64,000 nt of DNA, from the NCBI RefSeq assembly GCF_037975245.1, contig NC_092574.1:21105713-21169712 (forward strand), given 5' to 3'. The DNA comes from Apostichopus japonicus. Taxonomy: Eukaryota; Echinodermata; Holothuroidea; Aspidochirotida; Stichopodidae. The stretch's first letter is position 1, and every line of letters begins with the position of its first letter. Of the stretch, positions 1 to 11,849 are shown in pieces. A model generated the notes under the pieces. It made no database searches and was not told where the DNA came from. It saw only the letters and a list, made by a program, of their open reading frames with translations. A program made the translations under genes and the position numbers.

Positions 1-2400
1 TTGAGAATTGACTCAAATGCACTGATTAATCACTTTAATAATAAGTGTTAAGGATCTAAGTTTAGTTTGTTCAAGTACATCTGATTTCAATATTTATTCG
101 GTAGGTTTGGTTAACTCGTTGAACGCACCTTTTATGTGACCATAAATACCGATCCAAAATTGGCAAGATATGCTATACGTTGATTCAGAATATTTCACAA
201 CATTACGAACCATATACATCATGAATATTGCTCTGGTAGTTTGCAGGATATTAATAGTTGCATGTGCAGGGTTGATATCCTAGTCAGATTTTTTTTTTTT
301 ACAATACTGTCCAAAAGAAGTCATACTAGCCAAATCAATGGGTTTCGTCTCAAAAAGTTCCTTAACTTCGTTACAGTACGTTTTTCATCTCATGGTGTTA
401 ATTGCGTCTTCGGGGCTTTAAAACAAAATCAATAATGAATTGAATTAACAACAAACTTGAAAACAGTAAATAAATGATAATCATGTATGTGCCAATCACA
501 ACAAAAAGTGAAAAATTTTAAAAAAATCATTGTTTTTTTCTTTACTAAAGCAAACCGTTACTTTCACTCCTGTTCTCTCTCTATGCTATATGCAACACGT
601 CAGTCTTCTTGCAAAATACAAATTTGAATCAGGTTATTAGACTACGTTAGAAAAAAAAATGAAAAAAACCTACATATTACAATAGAGATGTAAGCAAAAA
701 AATGAATAAGATTCCCCTGCAGGCTACCTAGATTCATAATAATGTCGTATTTTATGTTCTTTTACATTGGCGGAATGACACATTTGCCTTCATTTGCCTT
801 CGTCACGCAATTACGTCACAGTATATATCGCAAAGGCCAATCAACTTCGTGTCCTATATATCGCAAAACTAGAAATGTTGTCAGAGCAGAAACCTACAGA
901 CGAAATATATCTGACGCAAAGGCCGTCTGGAGAATTGCCGGTTTCAGATTAAGAAACCGAGAGTCCCTAGCTAATTTTATATTTAAAAATTCCCATCATT
1001 CCCTTCGAGCAGAATTATACTGGAACTTAGTCAAACAAACGAAACATTATTAAATTTGACGCAGTATCATTCATCGCTGCCCAGAAGCAAAACGGAATGA
1101 AGAAAAAACAAACTATCTTCCAAGAAATTAGTTCAAGTTACCGTGTATATATGATATTCAAATTTTGGGTCATATAAATAGTGTAGCAAAACTAGGACGC
1201 GTAACAAAGTAGGGGGAGCAATAGAGGTTGTAAGATATTTGTCCAGAAACATACTGTATGGTAGCAGGTTAACATTATATGTACATTCTCTCCCCCTCCT
1301 CCGCTATAACACTGATTTAAGTTTGTGTGAAATGACACGTGGGATTAATCAATAAAAGTGACAACACTTTTTGGACAAGGCTGCAACCCCACACAAACAA
1401 TAACAAGAGGACCAGGCAATCAAATGATAAAGTTTTCGTTTCATATTCGTTAAAATCGTCAAATTTTCGACATTTTCGATGAAATGTTACAATGGCAGGA
1501 TAGAAAGTGGAAATTTTCAATAAAACGACAAAACTTTCACAGTTTACGTGAAATTGTTTTCATCATAAGAAGTTCACAATTTTTGCTTCAAGGCGGGGAA
1601 ATACAAAGTCGATATTTCAAGATGGAAATTCCAAGCTTCCAATAAAATATAATTTCAAAATTTCAACATAAAAAGTTTGCAATTTCTTGTAAGAAAAACC
1701 ACACCACCACCACCATAATCATTTCCACTCTGAGAATCATATCGGCGCGATGTAATCGAGTCGAGTATGTGATCAAATAACTAATCTATATTTGTGGGAT
1801 TTTTAATGAAAAAATCTTGAATGTCAAAAAAGCTCAAGTCATGACTTAATGTAAGGTCAGTGACCTGTCAAGAATGTGAACATGATCGCTGATTGAGAGA
1901 GATTTACTGTCACGTGGAAGACACGTGAATCCTCACCAATGATCTTACAACATTGATGATAACATCAGCCTCCCTCTTAGATGCGTTGCCAGATAACAAA
2001 TTCAAAATAAGAATATTTAAGTTTGAATCTTCTCTTTCATTTCGGCAACCTTTTTTCTTTATCAAACATTACGAGCACTCGAGCATCTCGATTAAATTAC
2101 CATAGCTTATAATATTTATAAACATTGAAAGATAGGCTTTTTTTAAGTTCATCCGGCTTATGAAAATGACTTGTACGGGACTCCATATAATTTAATTTAA
2201 TAACAAATTTAGCGACATACGTTATTGGAGGTAAGGGGTAAACATTGTGTATAACTATCGCATAATTAACCATCTGAAGTGCTGTCAAAATATAAAATGA
2301 TAGAAAACGGAAGGCTGTGAACAAATTTCATTAAGTAAATTCAAGACAAACGTATTGCCAAACCACGAAATAACCAACAGAAAATTATTTTGTTTTCATT
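1..2400. other. AT-rich intergenic stretch, no gene recognised
   Basis: I see no coding exon, RNA gene or clear transposon end here. Open frames are short, rich in Phe, Leu, Lys and Asn, and resemble no family I know. Only short poly(A) and poly(T) runs stand out. Confidence 0.6.
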
Positions 2401-2413
2401 GTTGTTATTTCAT

Positions 2414-2443
2414 TGCCAAAAATATATATATATATTTATATAT

Positions 2444-2528
<85 letters not shown>
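2414..2528. repeat. TA microsatellite at the 5' edge of the Penelope-like element
   Basis: An interrupted (TA)n tract of about 110 bp abuts the 5' direct repeat of the element. A shorter TA tract (5842-5871) lies beyond its 3' end. This suggests insertion into, or generation of, a TA-rich site. No target duplication can be resolved within the tract. Confidence 0.85.
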
Positions 2529-2691
2529 AAATAGTTTCAATTCCTGCTACTCCTTGTCACTTTCGGTGATCATGCACTGAAGAAGAGCTAGTTTTGCTCG
2601 AAAGCTCTGCAAAAACCAAACATTGGCTGTTTTACTTCCAATCACTTACCTAATTCAATTATTGTATCTCACTCGAGATCCAGCCTTTCTC
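2525..2691 (+). repeat. 5' pseudo-LTR of the Penelope-like element
   Basis: This 167-bp direct repeat matches 5668-5834 without a difference that I can see. It begins TATAAAATAG and ends CCAGCCTTTCTC. It contains the hammerhead-like motif at 2573-2611. Confidence 0.9.
2573..2611 (+). ncRNA. Hammerhead ribozyme-like motif in the 5' pseudo-LTR
   Basis: Parts in order: stem I strand TGCA (2573-2576); core CTGAAGA (2577-2583); one extra A; stem II GAGC (2585-2588) and GCTC (2596-2599) closing a 7-nt loop; GAA (2600-2602); self-complementary AGCT (2603-2606); cleavage-position C (2607); and TGCA (2608-2611), which pairs with the first strand. All invariant bases of CUGANGA and GAA are present. 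A stem III of two base pairs with no loop can only form well between two copies, as in the dimeric hammerheads reported for Penelope-like elements. The extra A before stem II departs from the textbook core, so activity is not certain. Confidence 0.6.
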
Positions 2692-2782
2692 TAAATGCAG
2701 CATAGTTGTTTAACAGTTTTTCCGTTATTCCTATCTATATCTTTCACTGTTTGTATCTAATTGATCCAACTATGCTTCAAAA

Positions 2783-5562
2783 TGGAGAGCACCTTTGAAA
2801 CTTTGAAAACGCTTCGACGCCTTTCCGAAAAACGGGTTAGGGTATCGGCATCATCTTTCCAACTACAGACTATACCGTAAAAACAAAACGGTACCAAAAG
2901 GACTTAAAATCAAGGTCCGTGCTGGTTTACCACTTTCTGATAGCGACAGCTTTGCCAATTGGAAAGGAATCCTTAAGAATGCTTCGCTTGAATTAATGGC
3001 TGTGCAAATAAGTATTTGTCGCAAAACCATTCACGAACTTAGCCAGCAAATTGATTCCAAAACCAGAAAACTGCAAAAAGAACTCCCCAAGAACGAGTTC
3101 GAAAGAAAGCTTGACTCCATCTCCAAAATTTGCTTGAACCGCTCACATACCCTAGCTTCAAGACAATGTCACAAATTGAAGAGGGATAATGTCACCCAAA
3201 GAGTTAAGTCTTCTGGTGAAACTCAACTTGAAACCTCAAAAAGAACCATGTCTCGCAGATTCCGTCGGAAAGAGATACAGACCGCATGCAACGCCACAAA
3301 AAGTGCAGTTGTTACCATTGATTGCCAACTCTCGGCAGGAGAAACAAACCTACTCTCTAAAGGTCTAAATTTTTGCCCTAAACCACGGCAAGTTAACGCT
3401 CAGAAACTTTCTCTTGACCTAAATCTGTTCTATCGACGCTTACGTCTCCGTGAATTTTTTGCCGACGAAAATGGCAATAACACCACGCAACAAACCAACG
3501 ACTTGCATTCCAATTTTAAGCCAAAAAGCTCGTGGAATCCACCCAAGGCCCATTGTGCGCCTCTTGAATCATTTATTTCGGCCATTGAAGAGGATGTTAA
3601 AACACAGACCTCCGCCCCAGACTTTCGCGACAATCTCAACAAAACTGAGAGACAGGCCATTCATGAACTCCGGAAGCGCGATGACATTGTCATCAAGCCA
3701 GCCGACAAGGGTTCTGCAATTGTCGCTATGGGCAAACAATTCTACAGAGAGGAAGCAAACAGACCACTCGGCAACCCTCAACACTACAAACTCCTAGATT
3801 CAGATCCTACTCAAGAAATCACACAAAACGTGAAAAGAGTCATCCAAAAGATAGTCTCTAACGGTTCCATTGACCGCAAGTTAGGCCAAAACCTCCTGGA
3901 AAACGACCCAAAACCTGGTCGCTTTTATTTTCTGCCTAAAATTCACAAAGAAGGCAGTCCCGGGAGGCCCATAATATCGGGTAATGGTACAGCGACTGAA
4001 AAAATTTCCAAATTCGTGGATCTCCTCATCCAACCTCTTGTTTCGGCCCTACCGTCCTATGTGCAGGACACCACGGATTTCATCCGGAAAATTGGGGAAA
4101 TAAAAAATCTTCCCTTATCAACTCTGTTAGTTACCTTGGATGTGTCTTCGTTATACACAAATATCCCAAACGAAGAGGGCATTTCGGCCTGCACAAAAGC
4201 ATTCAAACCGAAACGTGGCAAAACCCCCACGAAGAAAGAATTCGCCGAATTAATGCAACTTATCTTGACCAACAATAATCTGGTATTTGGCAACAAACAC
4301 TACCTCCAAATTCATGGCACCGCAATGGGTACCAAAATGGCACCGTCTTTTGCCAGTATCTTTATGGGAAACCTCGAGAAAGAATTTCTATCTCGACAAA
4401 ACTTGAAACCACACACGTGGTTACGTTACATTGACGATATCTTTATGATATGGACCCATGGTGAGGCAAATCTAAAACTCTTCATTGATGACATAAACTC
4501 GTTTCATCACACTATAAAATTCACTGCTGATTTTTCTGGACATGGCGTTCACTTCCTGGACACCACTGTGACCCTACAAAATGGTTCACTCAAAACAGAC
4601 TTGTTCAATAAACCCACGAACAAGCACAACTACCTCTTACCAAGCAGTTGCCATTCACGTCACTGTACCAGAAATATTCCGTACAGTCAAGCGTTGCGCA
4701 TTCGACGCATTTGCTCCTCTGAAGTCGATTTTGATTCACGCACTAAAGAACTGTCACAACACCTCCTAAACAGGCAGTATTTTCGGGTACTATTGAAAAT
4801 GCCATCAAAAAGGCTAAAAGCAAACCCCGTACCGAAACATTGACGTACAAAACTCGTCAAACCAGTTCCAAAAGGGTACCATTGGTTACTGAATACCACC
4901 CTGGTCTCCCACCACTGGCTAATATCATTCAGAAGAATTTTCACCTACTTCAAGGCACCGAACGCCTGAAATCAGTTTTCCCAGAATTACCTGTCATCGC
5001 TTTTAAAAGACCCAGCAACCTACGGGATATCTTAGTTCGGGCATCCTTTCGGGATGACACCCCATTAGGGGAAAGCAAAACAAAAACTACAGGATCATCG
5101 CCCTGTACACAAAATTGCAAAACGTGATTACTTGTCGATTCGACCGGGGCCTTTCAGAGCAACCAAACCAAACGCACGTTCCAAATTCGGCACAAAATTA
5201 ACTGCCTATCCAAAAATGTCATTTACCTCATCTACTGCAATATTTGTAACTTACAATACATTGGAGAGTCAAAAAACACTCTTAGAATGAGAATGACACA
5301 ACATAGATCGGCGATCAAACCAAAAAAGATCTACCAACCTGTTGCAAATCACTTCAATCTCCAAAATCATTCAATTGAGAATTTGCGTGTTATTGCCATT
5401 GACCAGAACGATTCTTGGACAGATAAATCTAGGAAAGCGAAAGAAAATTTCTGGGAACTAAACCTAAAGACCACGGCACCATTCGGTTTAAAAATCAGAA
5501 ACGATTTGCCGTCCCAGATAAACCAAAACAATTCCTTTACAATTACGACGGAATCGGATTAA
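2783..5562 (+). pseudogene. Penelope-like RT + GIY-YIG endonuclease, frameshifted
   Basis: The likely start is ATG 2783 (MESTFETLKTL). An apparent extra G near 2843 shifts the frame into the main open stretch, whose longest ATG-initiated part is 2996-4843. Visible there are a KPADKG motif, FLPKIHKEGSPGRPI, LVTLDVSSLYTNIP, GTAMGTKMAPSF, the catalytic YIDD (about 4426-4440) and HFLDTT, the Penelope-type RT order. Near 4797 the homologous reading moves to another frame, giving NAIKKAKSKPRTETL and then RRP-like and AFKRPSNL motifs. A TGA at 5125-5127 falls where related proteins have the second Cys of a CxxC pair (CKT-stop). The same frame then continues with VIYLIYCNICNLQYIGES, the GIY-YIG core, to 5562. 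Two frameshifts and one stop make this copy non-autonomous unless they are sequencing errors. Confidence 0.9.
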
Positions 5563-5667
5563 AATAATCCGACGCGGATTAAAATAATCCGAATTTCTAA
5601 AACTTCTGCTCAATTCAGCAGAAATCAGTAAGTCGCTTTGCCTTTACAACCATGCCGACATCTTCTC

Positions 5668-5834
5668 TATAAAATAGTTTCAATTCCTGCTACTCCTTGT
5701 CACTTTCGGTGATCATGCACTGAAGAAGAGCTAGTTTTGCTCGAAAGCTCTGCAAAAACCAAACATTGGCTGTTTTACTTCCAATCACTTACCTAATTCA
5801 ATTATTGTATCTCACTCGAGATCCAGCCTTTCTC
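5668..5834 (+). repeat. 3' pseudo-LTR of the Penelope-like element
   Basis: This is the second 167-bp copy, offset by exactly 3143 bp from the first. It follows the coding region by about 105 bp and is followed by GTTATTCC and a TA tract. Confidence 0.9.
5716..5754 (+). ncRNA. Hammerhead ribozyme-like motif in the 3' pseudo-LTR
   Basis: This is the same motif as in the 5' repeat: TGCA, CTGAAGA, stem II GAGC/GCTC, GAA, AGCT, C, TGCA. Two copies 3143 nt apart in one transcript could release a unit-length RNA if active. That consequence is inference. Confidence 0.6.
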
Positions 5835-5871
5835 GTTATTCCTCTATATATATATATATATATATATATAT

Positions 5872-8800
5872 CTAGACGAAAGATGATATCGAAGATCCTG
5901 ATGACAACACGAACAGGAATCACTGATAATAAGACACGCATTTTATTCCAACTAAATTATTAATGAATTAAAGAGTTTTTTTTAGGAATCTACAAAATAC
6001 TTCTTCAGGTTTCAAAGAATAAAGATGAACGACTTGTAAATATCAACAGTTACTGCAGGTCACAGCCAAAAGAACAGGTCCATTTACAAATCCATTACGA
6101 TTCTTGTCTCAAATTCAACGAAAATCAAGCAAAAATTAAGTTAATTTAAGTTTTTTCCAGAAAGACATCTTATGGGAAGAACTGAAAAATTAATGAAACT
6201 CCAAGCGAGATTTGAAGATTGTCAGAGTTAATTTGTTAAAGCAGTTTGACACCCTCCCACCCCCCACCCCTGCCAGACACACACTTCCCCAGCCATGTCG
6301 TCCCCTCCCCACCCCCTTTCCATCGCTTGCTGCAGACTGGATTGTTGGTTCATTTTTTCCCGCTATCTCTTTTTTTTTTAATGAAACTGCAAGATGTATT
6401 TTCCATTTTCTCGATTTTTCTCAATTTTGGAGTGTAAGGACTCGGAGAACATTAAAATTAATCAAACAATCAAATTGTAATCAAACGAGCAGTATGAATG
6501 TGTTTAAGGCGATCCTTGAACATTTTGGTCAACAAAACAATTACGTAAATTTATCAACGATAGAGCAAAATAATTTGAAACGCGTAAAAGTGTTCGATTT
6601 TTACTTTCATTATTTGAACGGAAAACTAATGATATATAGCTATGGGGTTAAGTATCGAACAGAATCGAAATATTTATCACAATCTACCAATCAATATGAT
6701 GTAAGAGTAACACGTAAATGAATTAAAGTCATTCGCTCAGCAAGTTTGGGACAATTCACTTGTGCTAATACCACTCTATACTGTCCTCTATAATCATGCT
6801 TCAAAGCATTCGTACTGACATTATGAACAATCTGTATTCATTATCTGATGGAAAAATGATATTTTATGTATTGGCGGTAAAAGGCGGGGCGTTTATAGAT
6901 GCAAAATTGTGCTTTATTTTTAGGCAACATTTCAAATAGTGTTGCAGAACTTTCTACTATTTAAATTGTACCGCACATAGGTTTCATGGTATATATATTT
7001 ATGTACTCCGCAACAAGGATCTTTTTAAATATTCTGTCAGTGGGACCCCCCACCCCCACCCCCACCCCCTTAACAGAAAATATGTATTAGGTGGTTTCAT
7101 CCCGGCGTGTCACTATGTGTTTGCATTAACGATCAGTTGCATGAACCTATAAAGTAAATTTATCAATAAATTGTATTAGTGGAAGTCTTCAAACATTATT
7201 ATACAGCGGTTTTGTCTTCCTCTTGTTGATTCTTGTATCGTGAAGAGAGTAAATAAACACATTGAGTGATCTTAGACTTGAGCGAATTTGCTCTGTTCAA
7301 ATTCGATTACCTCTTTCGTCTTCTTCTCCAGCTTCTTCTCTTTTTCTTTCTTCTTCTTTTATATATTTATATGTTTTCTTTTTCGTTTCTTGTTTGTCGA
7401 CCAAACAAAAATCGTTGCGAATGTCATAATTTCATACATACAGAAAACCACAATCGATCGTATGTAAAGTGAAGCTATATAACTCTTAAACGAAAAGACT
7501 TGTCCAAAAGGAGAAAAAAATCAAACTTATAGAGACCATAACGGTAAAAAAAAAAAATGTTCAAGTCTTGTTCACGCCCCCGGGAGTATATTTTAGACAA
7601 GTTTACGTCCTTCTTCGACAGAGTCTCAAGTGACTTAAGTTCTTTTTACGACTGAAATAAATATGAAAGTTACCAAATAGGAGGTGACTTTGACGAGGGC
7701 GTTGTGTTTCAGTCGCTAGGGGAAAGTTTTTAAATTAAAAATAAAGGTCTCGTAGAATAGTAACTGACAGTTGTTAGAAAATAATGTTGCGGTGCGTTGC
7801 CTTTGTACGTCAAATATAAAGTGTTGTGGTCTCATGGGTGCCTTGGAGTTAGCCATTTTGGAGGCTGAAAATAATGAAATAAACATGTGTAAGAATGTCA
7901 AATTGTATCATCAGATTACAAACTGTGACTCCGAAATCAGGTCCTGGGAATTTTCTTCTTTTTCTTAATAGTACAAAGAGACCGTATCGAAGTCAAACGG
8001 CATTAAAACAGAAAGGTTAATGTAGTTTCATACGTTATGTTTCTATCATTCAAAAATTATTTGCTCTAAGGAATATTGTCAGTGGCTATAGTTCAATGCT
8101 TTTTTTGTGGTCTTCTGCCTATTAAATCCAAAATCCACATCCTCATATAGCGTTTTTTTTTTTTACCGCGAAGAGGTTTTATTATTGCATCTGGCAACAG
8201 AAGATAAAATGTTGTCATCTAAAAACAGTTAACTAAAAACAAGGTTTGTGGTAAATTAATTTACACATACTAGGATACCTTAACTAGGCCAATATTATTT
8301 TTACGAATATGGATTATTATCATGGCGAAAAAAAGAGAAACGACCCAGTTTTATCTTATATATGTAAATAGAGACAGGAGAAAGAGGGAAAGAAAAACAG
8401 AAATAATAATAATAAACACAAGCAATTATAAATTAACTATATATCATATAAACCCATAAAAAAATCATTAAAGTGAGGAAGGCGGTTTCACGTTCCTTAA
8501 AACGTCTAAACGAGCAATATGTTGTCAGCATTTTAAAACGATTTTTTATAGAAAACTTCTCAAGTTTAATATTTATCCATATCTCTTACATCTTCAATAT
8601 TTTTTTGGTCATGTTACCGAATATCTTCGTCAATTATGTTTGTATCTTTCCCAATTTCAGATCGCTTTGTCTCAGCTTTTTCCCTCGTTGTCCCTCCGTT
8701 ATAACCGTTGTCCGGTCGTTATAATTATCAATTACCATAATGGACGGACCCCTCTGCCACTATTAGCTCTTGAGTGCTCGTTTCGTTCTGTTAATGGCGC

Positions 8801-8917
8801 GATATTTTATCACGCGACCTTCTGTTAGACAAATCAGATTACCCACGATATAGCCTACACAAGCGGTCGCTCTTTCGTTAGTTCATTCGTCTCATGTGTC
8901 CTTGTCATACCCGCAGT
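5872..8917. other. Intergenic stretch, no gene recognised
   Basis: The stretch has no supported exon. It contains C-rich tracts (6245-6325, 7045-7070), a T/C-rich tract around 7315-7400 and a partial copy of the AGTTGGGACAATTT foldback family at 6743-6870. Translated frames show no familiar domain. Confidence 0.55.
6743..6870 (+). mobile_element. Foldback MITE, left part
   Basis: It begins AGTTTGGGACAATT and continues GCTAATACCACTCTATACTGTCC, CATGCTTCAAAGCA and TCGTACTGACA in the same order as the complete copy at 14761-14955. The right half and right terminal repeat are missing. Confidence 0.6.
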
Positions 8918-8919
8918 GC

Positions 8920-9010
8920 TGTGGCCGAGTGGATAAAGGCGTTGGCGTTTGAAGCAATGGGGCTTAGCAATCGGGAGGGTCCGGGTTCGATACCCGGCTG
9001 GGTCAAAGTA
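8920..9010 (+). mobile_element. tRNA-derived SINE head (tRNA-Ser-like)
   Basis: It has a polymerase III A-box, TGGCCGAGTGG, and a B-box, GGTTCGATACC, spaced as in a long-variable-arm tRNA, with TGA in the anticodon-loop position. The A-box half resembles tRNA-Ser. The two acceptor ends do not pair, so this is a SINE head and not a working tRNA. A partial copy of the same sequence occurs at 9683-9722, which shows that it is repetitive. The body downstream (to about 9300) has no clear end. Confidence 0.6.
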
Positions 9011-9682
9011 TAAGGTGGGTTTTTCATCAAAGAGTAATCTACGGTTTTACCAACTGAAATGACTTTGTAAATTGAAAAGATTCCGAACTCGAGTTAAAAT
9101 GTTGAATTGGAAGCCACCCGATTTGTAAGTTACTTAAAACCTTAATAAGTTTACCCTAAGTACAAGCCCAAATATATCATTTGAATAATGTGAAGTTCCT
9201 CTTTTCAAAGAAGACAATCAGATATTTCCAAATATCGCCTTCGGCCACAAACCTGTGTCCAGTGTCCTTGAAACGAAGTTTGTAAACACAAAGGAATAAC
9301 ATAACAGAAAAATTAGGCAGTCACTCCCTTTACATCATCAATGTGCATAATTAGCTAATGTTTTTACATAAATAAAACTAGACTTAAGTAGAAGACTTGT
9401 AAAGTGATCGATCTTTAATAGGCTTTGATGAGAGTTACAGGTATTTTCATGATTTCTAATAACTATAAGAGTGATTAGGATAATGTTGTTCATAGGTGTC
9501 CGTAGACCTTTAACTCGCCATTTACCTGAGGGAGTTGTCTTTCGTACATCTCGTACTGTTTGATTCCGTTCTAGGAGTATTTCTTTCATTACTTACAATT
9601 GACTTAAACTGTATATGCCTTCGTTTTATAGAAAGGATCGGGCGGACTACTCAGTGTACAATGACAGAGGTAACATTAACCG

Positions 9683-9722
9683 GTGCTGTGGCAGAGTGGA
9701 TAAAGGCGGTGGCATTTGAAGC
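9683..9722 (+). mobile_element. SINE head remnant cut by a microsatellite
   Basis: About 40 bp match the SINE head at 8920-8962 (GTGCTGTGGC-AGAGTGGATAAAGGCG-TGGC-TTTGAAGCA) and then pass directly into a CCGT/CCAT array. The B-box half is lost. Confidence 0.65.
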
Positions 9723-9958
9723 ATCTATCTATCCATCCATCCGTCCGTCCGTCCGTCCGTCCGTCCGTCCGTCCGTCCGTCCGTCCGTCCGTCCGTCCGT
9801 CCGTCCGTCCGTCCGTCCGTCCGTCCGTCCGTCCGTCCGTCCGTCCGTCCGTCCGTCCGTCCGTCCGTCCGTCCGTCCATCCATCCGTCCATCCATCCAT
9901 CCATCCGTCCGTCCATCCATCCATCCGTCCATCCATCCATCCATCTATCTATCTATCT
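9723..9958. repeat. (CCGT)n / (CCAT)n / (CTAT)n tetranucleotide microsatellite
   Basis: About 235 bp of tetranucleotide repeat: a central pure CCGT block, flanked by CCAT and CTAT variants. The long frames through it encode only repeated Arg-Pro-Ser-Val or Thr-Asp-Gly-Arg and are not genes. Confidence 0.97.
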
Positions 9959-9999
9959 ACTTGCTTTGTTGGGCCTACCTTGAGTTTGTTGTCGCTATC

Positions 10000-11020
10000 G
10001 TTCCTTACCCCACCCCCCCCCCCCCAACCCCTGCCACTATACCTGGCCAACAAACATCAGAATTAAGCCATCTCACTAGATCGTATGAAGAAATTCACTA
10101 GTCATACACGTGTGAACAGCAAGTGAGTCACAGTACTACGTATGGACAAGCCTGTTATTGAATGTGTGGTAACTTTTACCTACGGTTCCTATAGCCATAG
10201 CCTACATATCTATGATACTATTTTTATCATTACCTACAGCACGACCTCGATTTCATCACCAAGTTGTATTTTTATTTGGCCCATATATTTTGTTGAAAGG
10301 TTAAGAAACTCGCGTTTCCGTGTTGATTATGAATAACCAATGACATTTATCTTGAGTCGATGAGGCAGGTTATTGACGCTATATCCACTTGTCAGCCTCC
10401 AATCGGTGTACAGATAGAGTTAAATTATTGTGTCCATGTTGCAGAGAGATAAGGGTACAGTTATAAATAATTACATTACATAAGGAGTTACTATACGATG
10501 ATTCAAAACCCTCCACTTAAGATAAAAAGCGGTTCTGCTGTTCATTCATCGATTATATTTATCTCATAAAATTTCACCTCTTGAAAATCTGTTGAAAGAT
10601 TTTCATCTAGAATGATTCTCTCATTACCAGCGTGATAATAACGAAAGTGGTAACACGTTTTTGGTTTCATGTACTATATACTGTGTCTCCGACATGTTCC
10701 CTTTTTAGCCATTTAAAAAGAAAGCAAAGAGTTGTCAAAACGATGAGCGCATGATCTGAGCCAACCGGCGCTTCGGTAAATGGTGAACTATAACATTTGA
10801 AATAGGCGACTCTCTCCAGCTTTTTTTTTTTTTTTTTTTTTTTGGGGGGGGGGGGGGCTTTTGGCTTTTGGTCAAGTGTTCAAATTCGATTCCAACATGT
10901 AGAGGAAACATACTTGTTTGCAATTTAAATATTGTAGGCTTAATGTTTATATAGCTCAGGTGACACGATTTTACGGTTTCCACGTGTTTTCCGAATGGAA
11001 AAAAATCAGTATATATATCA
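10000..11020. other. Intergenic stretch with poly(C) and poly(T)/poly(G) tracts
   Basis: No gene is seen. There is a C run near 10011-10025, and a long T run directly followed by a long G run at about 10821-10857. Confidence 0.6.
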
Positions 11021-11051
11021 TATCAATATATATATATATCAATCAATATCA

Positions 11052-11053
<2 letters not shown>

Positions 11054-11126
<73 letters not shown>
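11054..11126. repeat. TA microsatellite left of the palindrome
   Basis: An uninterrupted (TA)n tract lies upstream of the inverted repeat. A much longer tract lies on its other side. Confidence 0.95.
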
Positions 11127-11131
<5 letters not shown>

Positions 11132-11160
11132 ACGAAAATCCACGTTTACTCCAAAAGAAA

Positions 11161-11443
11161 ATATTATTAGAGAAAACCAGAGAAATAAGATATGACTCAT
11201 AATTGACAAATAAGGAGTAAGTTTTAGAAAATATATTGGAAAATGTGACACAATGAAAGTATGACGCTAGATCATACTTATCTAGCGTCATACTTTCATT
11301 GTGTCACATTTTGTACTTCTCATTCGACTGCCAAGTATTGCTGACGAAGGTCCCAGGGGGACCGAAAATTCCAATATATTTTCTAAAACTTACTCCTTAT
11401 TTGTCAATTATGAGTCATATCTTATTTCTCTGGTTTTCTCTAA

Positions 11444-11449
<6 letters not shown>
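11161..11449. mobile_element. Palindromic retroelement fragment with hammerhead-like motif
   Basis: The left arm 11161-11271 (111 bp) and the right arm 11281-11449 are inverted copies separated by 9 bp. The right arm is 169 bp because it keeps 58 bp (about 11313-11370) that the left arm lacks; removing them leaves a match that looks perfect. The retained segment includes most of a hammerhead-like motif. TA tracts lie on both sides, directly abutting the right arm and 34 bp beyond the left. Inverted, partly deleted terminal segments next to TA tracts are reminiscent of Penelope-like insertions. No coding sequence is present, so the parent element is unknown. Confidence 0.75.
11336..11376 (+). 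ncRNA. Hammerhead ribozyme-like motif, intact core
   Basis: Stem I TATTG (11336-11340) pairs with CAATA (11372-11376). The core is CTGACGA (11341-11347), then one extra A. Stem II is GGTCCC (11349-11354) and GGGACC (11358-11363) around AGG. GAA (11364-11366), self-complementary AATT (11367-11370) and cleavage-position C (11371) follow. Every invariant position is present and all stems pair perfectly. The primary sequence of the stems is unrelated to the motif in the Penelope-like element, so the shared fold is unlikely to reflect a recent common copy. Confidence 0.65.
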
Positions 11450-11835
<386 letters not shown>

Positions 11836-11849
11836 TTTGTGTGTGTTGT

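Larger units (their letters stand above)
2525..5834 (+). mobile_element. Penelope-like retroelement, near full length, flanked by direct repeats
   Basis: A 3.3-kb element is bounded by two 167-bp direct repeats, 2525-2691 and 5668-5834, which look identical base for base. This is the pseudo-LTR arrangement typical of Penelope-like elements. Between them lies one decayed coding region with a Penelope-type reverse transcriptase followed by a GIY-YIG endonuclease. After the 5' repeat there is a 32-bp stretch (2692-2723) that is absent downstream of the 3' repeat; the shared motif GTTATTCC resumes after it in both. Each repeat carries a hammerhead-like motif. Identical repeats imply recent arrival, while coding lesions imply the copy was already damaged or decayed quickly. 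The clade (Poseidon-, Neptune- or Penelope-type) cannot be fixed by eye. Confidence 0.92.

Noticed and set aside
8920-9010. Functional tRNA-Ser gene
   Set aside because: A- and B-boxes are good but the acceptor ends do not pair, and a partial copy lies 760 bp away, so it is a SINE head.
9535-10101. Long frame of Arg-Pro-Ser-Val repeats and its minus-strand counterparts
   Set aside because: They are created by the CCGT microsatellite, which is open in several frames on both strands.
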